Shown here in pieces: positions 3,096 through 5,975 of a stretch of 5,975 bases of DNA (positions are counted from its first letter, which is position 1; the number at the start of each line of letters is the position of its first letter). Below the pieces are notes generated by a model. The model saw only the letters and a list, made by a program, of their open reading frames with translations, was not told the origin of the DNA and did not search any database. Where the stretch lies: the NCBI GenBank assembly GCA_016302925.1, contig JAEDMR010000122.1, positions 1 through 5,975 of the forward strand. Reading direction: 5' to 3'. Made by a program: the position numbers and the translations under genes. The stretch is from Bacillota bacterium. Lineage in GTDB: Bacteria > Bacillota > Clostridia > Peptostreptococcales > Anaerovoracaceae.

Positions 3096-5975
3096 TTACT
3101 CGTTTTCTTCTGCCAGCTTCTTTGCCAGATTCTTATGAGCCGTTGCCATCATCAGTTTAATCCGGTTCAGCTGATTTACATCACTGGCACCCGGGTCGTA
3201 GTCGATGGCCACAATGTTGGCATACGGATACTGTTCCCGAAGTGCCTTCATCATGCCCTTTCCGGTCACATGGTTCGGCAGGCAGGCGAACGGCTGCAGA
3301 CAGGCAATGTTCTCCGCACCGCTCTTAATCAGCTCAATCATCTCTCCGGTCAGCAGCCATCCCTCGCCGCACTGATTGCCGGTGGAGGCAATGGATGACG
3401 CTTCATGGGCCGTATGGTCGATATAGGAAGGCTCCTCAAACCGCTTGCTTTCCCGCAGTGCCTGACGAAGGGGCTTTCGGAACCACTCAATCAGTGCAAT
3501 GGCAGCCTGATTCAGCTTATACTGCTTGTAACTGCCGGACAGCTTCTCATAGTTGAACTTCTTGCTGTACATGCCGTAAAGGAAAAAGTCAATCAGATCC
3601 AGCACCACGGCTTCGCCGCCTTCCTTTTCAATAATGTCAACGATATTATTGTTTGCATCCGGATGGTATTTCACCAGAATTTCCCCAACCACACCGACTT
3701 TCGGCTTCTTCACATCCAGCAGCGGCATGGTATCATAATCGTGGACAATCTCCCGGACCAGCTTCTTATATGTACTGATTTTTCCATCACGGCAGTTTTC
3801 AAAAATCCGTTCTTCGTATTTCTTCATGATGCCTTCTGCTGCGCCTGGCTCCGTCTCATACGGACGGGTCGCATACAGCACCCGCTGGAACAGATCGCCG
3901 TACAGCGCTGCGATGATGAGCTTCTTTCCCATTTCCGGCGTCAGCTTGAAACCGGGATTTGCTTCCAGGCCCACCATATTAAAGGATACCACCGGAATCT
4001 GTTCCATACCCAGATCCTTTAGTGCCTTTCGCAGCAGTGCGATATAGTTGCTGGCACGACATCCACCCCCGGTCTGTGACATGACCAGTGCCGTACGATT
4101 CAGATCATATTCTCCGGACTTCAGTGCACTGATCATCTTGCCAAGGGTCACCAGGGTCGGATAGCAGGCATCGTTGTTAACATATTTGAGGCCTTCGTCA
4201 ATGGCGTGTTTGTCCACCGTAGGGATGACCACCGCATTGTAACCGCAGCTCCGGAAGGCAACTTCCAGGTACTGAAAATGGATCGGTGACATCTGCGGAA
4301 TCAGCAGCGTATAGTTTTCCTTCATCTCTTCTGTGAAGTAAACACGCTCATAAGGCTTCGTATCATGATGGGCTTTTACACCATGCTTTTCCCGTTCCTC
4401 CATGGCCGCCTTCAGAGACCGGATCCGGATCCGGATGGCGCCAAGATTGGTACCTTCGTCAATTTTCAGAACCGTGTATAATTTATTGGAATGTTCCAGG
4501 ATTTCTTCCACTTCATCGGTGGTAACTGCATCCACACCACAGCCGAAAGAATTCAGCTGCACCAGTTCCATATCATCTCTGGTTCCCACATAGTCCGCGG
4601 CTTTATACAGACGGGAATGATAGGTCCACTGATCCAGAACACGAATCGGACGCGGAAGATTACCCATCTTGCAGACAGAATCTTCCGAAAGAACGACCAT
4701 GTCATAGGAAGTGATCATGGTGTCAATGCCGTGGTTGATTTCTTTATCCAGATGATACGGACGTCCGGAAAGGACGATGGCTTTCTTTCCGTGTTTCTCC
4801 GCAAAATCGATTGCCCTGAGGCCTTCCTGCTCCACGTCGGCCTTGAACTGCTCCTGTTCTTTTCTGGCAGCAGCCACGGCCTCCTCGATTTCCTTCGCGC
4901 CGATGTTTCGGCCAGCCAAAACCGAGACCATACGTTTTGCAAGGCGTTTATCGTCATCATAAGGCAGGAAGTCATGAGTAAAGGTCACGCCGGCTTCCTC
5001 AAAGATTTCATTCATGTTGTTGGCGATGACTTCCGGATAGGTGGCGACGATCGGGCAGTTGTAATGGTTCTGTGCTGACGGATCCTCCATCTGTTCATAA
5101 TTGATGCACGGATAGAAAATCCATTTTTCCCCCATATCCACCAGAGTCCGGATATGGCCATGAACCAGCTTCGCAGGATAGCAGGCCGTGTCGGAAGAAA
5201 TCGTATCGATACCCTTCTCATAAAGTTCCTTGGAGGATACCGGAGACAGCACCACGCGGAATCCAAGCTTCGTAAAGAACGTAAACCAGAACGGATAGTT
5301 TTCATACATGTTCAGTACGCGCGGAATTGCCACATGGCCTCGTTTTGCTGCCTTATCCGTCAGCGGTTTATAGGAAAAAAGCCGGTTCGTCTTATATTCG
5401 TACAAGTTCGGCAGCGCTTCTGCCTGCTCCGCTTTCGCATCCTTCCCGGCACCTTTTTCGCAGCGGTTTCCTGTGACATAACGCTTCCCGTCCTCAAATT
5501 TGGTGATGGTAAGCATGCATTTATTTTCACATCTGCTGCAGCGCGTGTTTACAGTTCCTGCCTGGAAGTTTTCCAGTTGTTCTGGTTGTGCGATATTGGA
5601 ATGGGTTCCCGGAATCCAGTGCTCCAGTGAGTGGAGTGCACAGCCATAGGCGCCCATGATGCCGGCAATGTCCGGACGAACCACTTCACGACCCAGCACC
5701 AGTTCGATGCTGCGAAGTACGGATTCATTCAGGAAAGTACCGCCCTGGACTACAATCTTATCCCCCGCCTCCTCCGGATTTCGGAGCTTGATTACTTTAT
5801 ATAAGGCATTCTTGATGACAGAATAAGATAAGCCGGCGGCTATATCTCCGATGGTGGCTCCCTCCTTCTGAGCCTGTTTCACCATGGAATTCATAAACAC
5901 GGTACAGCGAGTTCCCAGATCCACCGGGTTCTGGGAAAACAACCCGACGGTGGCGAAATCCTCCACCTTCATATC
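3096..5975 (-). CDS. Giant acyl-CoA dehydratase activase-related fusion protein (BcrAD/BadFG ATPase + DUF2229 / 2-hydroxyacyl-CoA dehydratase-like), partial at 5' end
   Basis: 959 C-terminal residues of a protein that in Clostridia is usually about 1,400 residues, often named 2-hydroxyacyl-CoA dehydratase. The frame runs open through the window edge, so the first Met seen (5970-5972) is internal. Numbering from it, 1-115 is the end of an ASKHA ATPase/activase module: CTVF at C23 matches the CTVFAES segment holding a cluster cysteine in HgdC-type activases, followed by IVVQGGTFLNESVLRSIE and GIMGAYGCAL. Next is a knuckle C145-x2-C148-x3-C152 with C171, perhaps a metal or Fe-S site. The DUF2229 region starts near 213 (IPRVLNMYENYPFW) with ACYPAKLVHGHI (263-274). 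A second ACYP segment (602-605) precedes SQTGGGCRASNYIALLRKAL (632-651), and the COG3580-like end carries NQCGEGWLLTGEMIELI (866-882) and CLQPFACLPNHV (891-902). Known relatives use ATP-driven electron injection into Fe-S dehydratases or reductases. The substrate of this fused type is not established, and no partner dehydratase gene is visible. The stop lies 31 bases before the yebC -35. Confidence 0.9.
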   Translation of the reverse strand, partial: DMKVEDFATVGLFSQNPVDLGTRCTVFMNSMVKQAQKEGATIGDIAAGLSYSVIKNALYKVIKLRNPEEAGDKIVVQGGTFLNESVLRSIELVLGREVVRPDIAGIMGAYGCALHSLEHWIPGTHSNIAQPEQLENFQAGTVNTRCSRCENKCMLTITKFEDGKRYVTGNRCEKGAGKDAKAEQAEALPNLYEYKTNRLFSYKPLTDKAAKRGHVAIPRVLNMYENYPFWFTFFTKLGFRVVLSPVSSKELYEKGIDTISSDTACYPAKLVHGHIRTLVDMGEKWIFYPCINYEQMEDPSAQNHYNCPIVATYPEVIANNMNEIFEEAGVTFTHDFLPYDDDKRLAKRMVSVLAGRNIGAKEIEEAVAAARKEQEQFKADVEQEGLRAIDFAEKHGKKAIVLSGRPYHLDKEINHGIDTMITSYDMVVLSEDSVCKMGNLPRPIRVLDQWTYHSRLYKAADYVGTRDDMELVQLNSFGCGVDAVTTDEVEEILEHSNKLYTVLKIDEGTNLGAIRIRIRSLKAAMEEREKHGVKAHHDTKPYERVYFTEEMKENYTLLIPQMSPIHFQYLEVAFRSCGYNAVVIPTVDKHAIDEGLKYVNNDACYPTLVTLGKMISALKSGEYDLNRTALVMSQTGGGCRASNYIALLRKALKDLGMEQIPVVSFNMVGLEANPGFKLTPEMGKKLIIAALYGDLFQRVLYATRPYETEPGAAEGIMKKYEERIFENCRDGKISTYKKLVREIVHDYDTMPLLDVKKPKVGVVGEILVKYHPDANNNIVDIIEKEGGEAVVLDLIDFFLYGMYSKKFNYEKLSGSYKQYKLNQAAIALIEWFRKPLRQALRESKRFEEPSYIDHTAHEASSIASTGNQCGEGWLLTGEMIELIKSGAENIACLQPFACLPNHVTGKGMMKALREQYPYANIVAIDYDPGASDVNQLNRIKLMMATAHKNLAKKLAEENE
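4419..4436 (-). repeat. Three tandem copies of the hexamer ccggat inside the giant activase gene
   Basis: The plus strand reads ccggat three times without interruption. On the minus strand it encodes an alternating Ile-Arg run (IRIRIR, about residues 513-518 counted from the first Met in the window) within the segment GAIRIRIRSLKAAMEE. Loss or gain of one unit would change the protein by an in-frame dipeptide. Three copies is short, so it may only reflect codon use for a conserved basic helix. Confidence 0.7.

Noticed and set aside
3060..3098. Run of eight Ts just after the giant gene stop as an intrinsic terminator
   Set aside because: No G+C stem precedes the T run; only a 5-bp AT-rich arm pair with a long loop can be drawn, so read-through toward yebC remains possible.
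3405..4022. Long plus-strand open frames (also 1469-2086 and 4491-5078) opposite the genes
   Set aside because: They lie wholly or mostly antisense to well-supported genes, lack SD sequences and show no recognisable protein features; they arise from the codon pattern of the opposite strand.
5970..5972. ATG near the right edge as the start of the giant activase gene
   Set aside because: The frame continues in coding character through the window edge, the protein begins mid-way in the ATPase fold, and no SD can be seen; the true start lies upstream, outside the window.

Overview
The window reads as ordinary chromosome from an anaerobic Firmicute of class Clostridia, most likely Lachnospiraceae or a relative. 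This rests on a giant single-chain activase/dehydratase-like protein of the 2-hydroxyacyl-CoA dehydratase group, a clostridial-type YebC, strong AGGAGG-type ribosome binding sites, and base composition near 50% G+C by eye. The genus call is inference. I see no insertion sequence, phage gene, CRISPR array, tRNA or rRNA.

All four genes lie on the minus strand, so transcription runs from high to low coordinates. 3096-5975 holds the C-terminal 959 residues of a very large protein: the end of a BcrA/BadF/HgdC-type ATPase (activase) module, a four-cysteine knuckle, and two long DUF2229/COG3580-3581-type regions. Its start lies outside the window. 2987-3095 is a short intergenic region with a near-consensus sigma-A promoter for the next gene. 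2258-2986 is yebC. 2014-2257 is a 244-base gap rich in small G+C hairpins. It probably holds a structured RNA whose family I cannot assign (6S RNA is the first candidate to test), and its low-coordinate end carries a promoter-like element for the next gene. 406-2013 encodes an OPT-family membrane transporter. After only 16 bases, 1-383 is the N-terminal 5'-3' nuclease part of DNA polymerase I, cut by the window edge.

The transporter and polA look co-transcribed because there is no terminator between them and the polA SD sits in the short gap. yebC has its own promoter. The genes do not form one obvious pathway: two are housekeeping (polA, yebC), one is nutrient or metal-chelate uptake (OPT), and one is an uncharacterised iron-sulfur, ATP-driven redox-type protein. 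The least explained parts are the structured gap at 2051-2227 and the giant fusion protein with its internal duplication.
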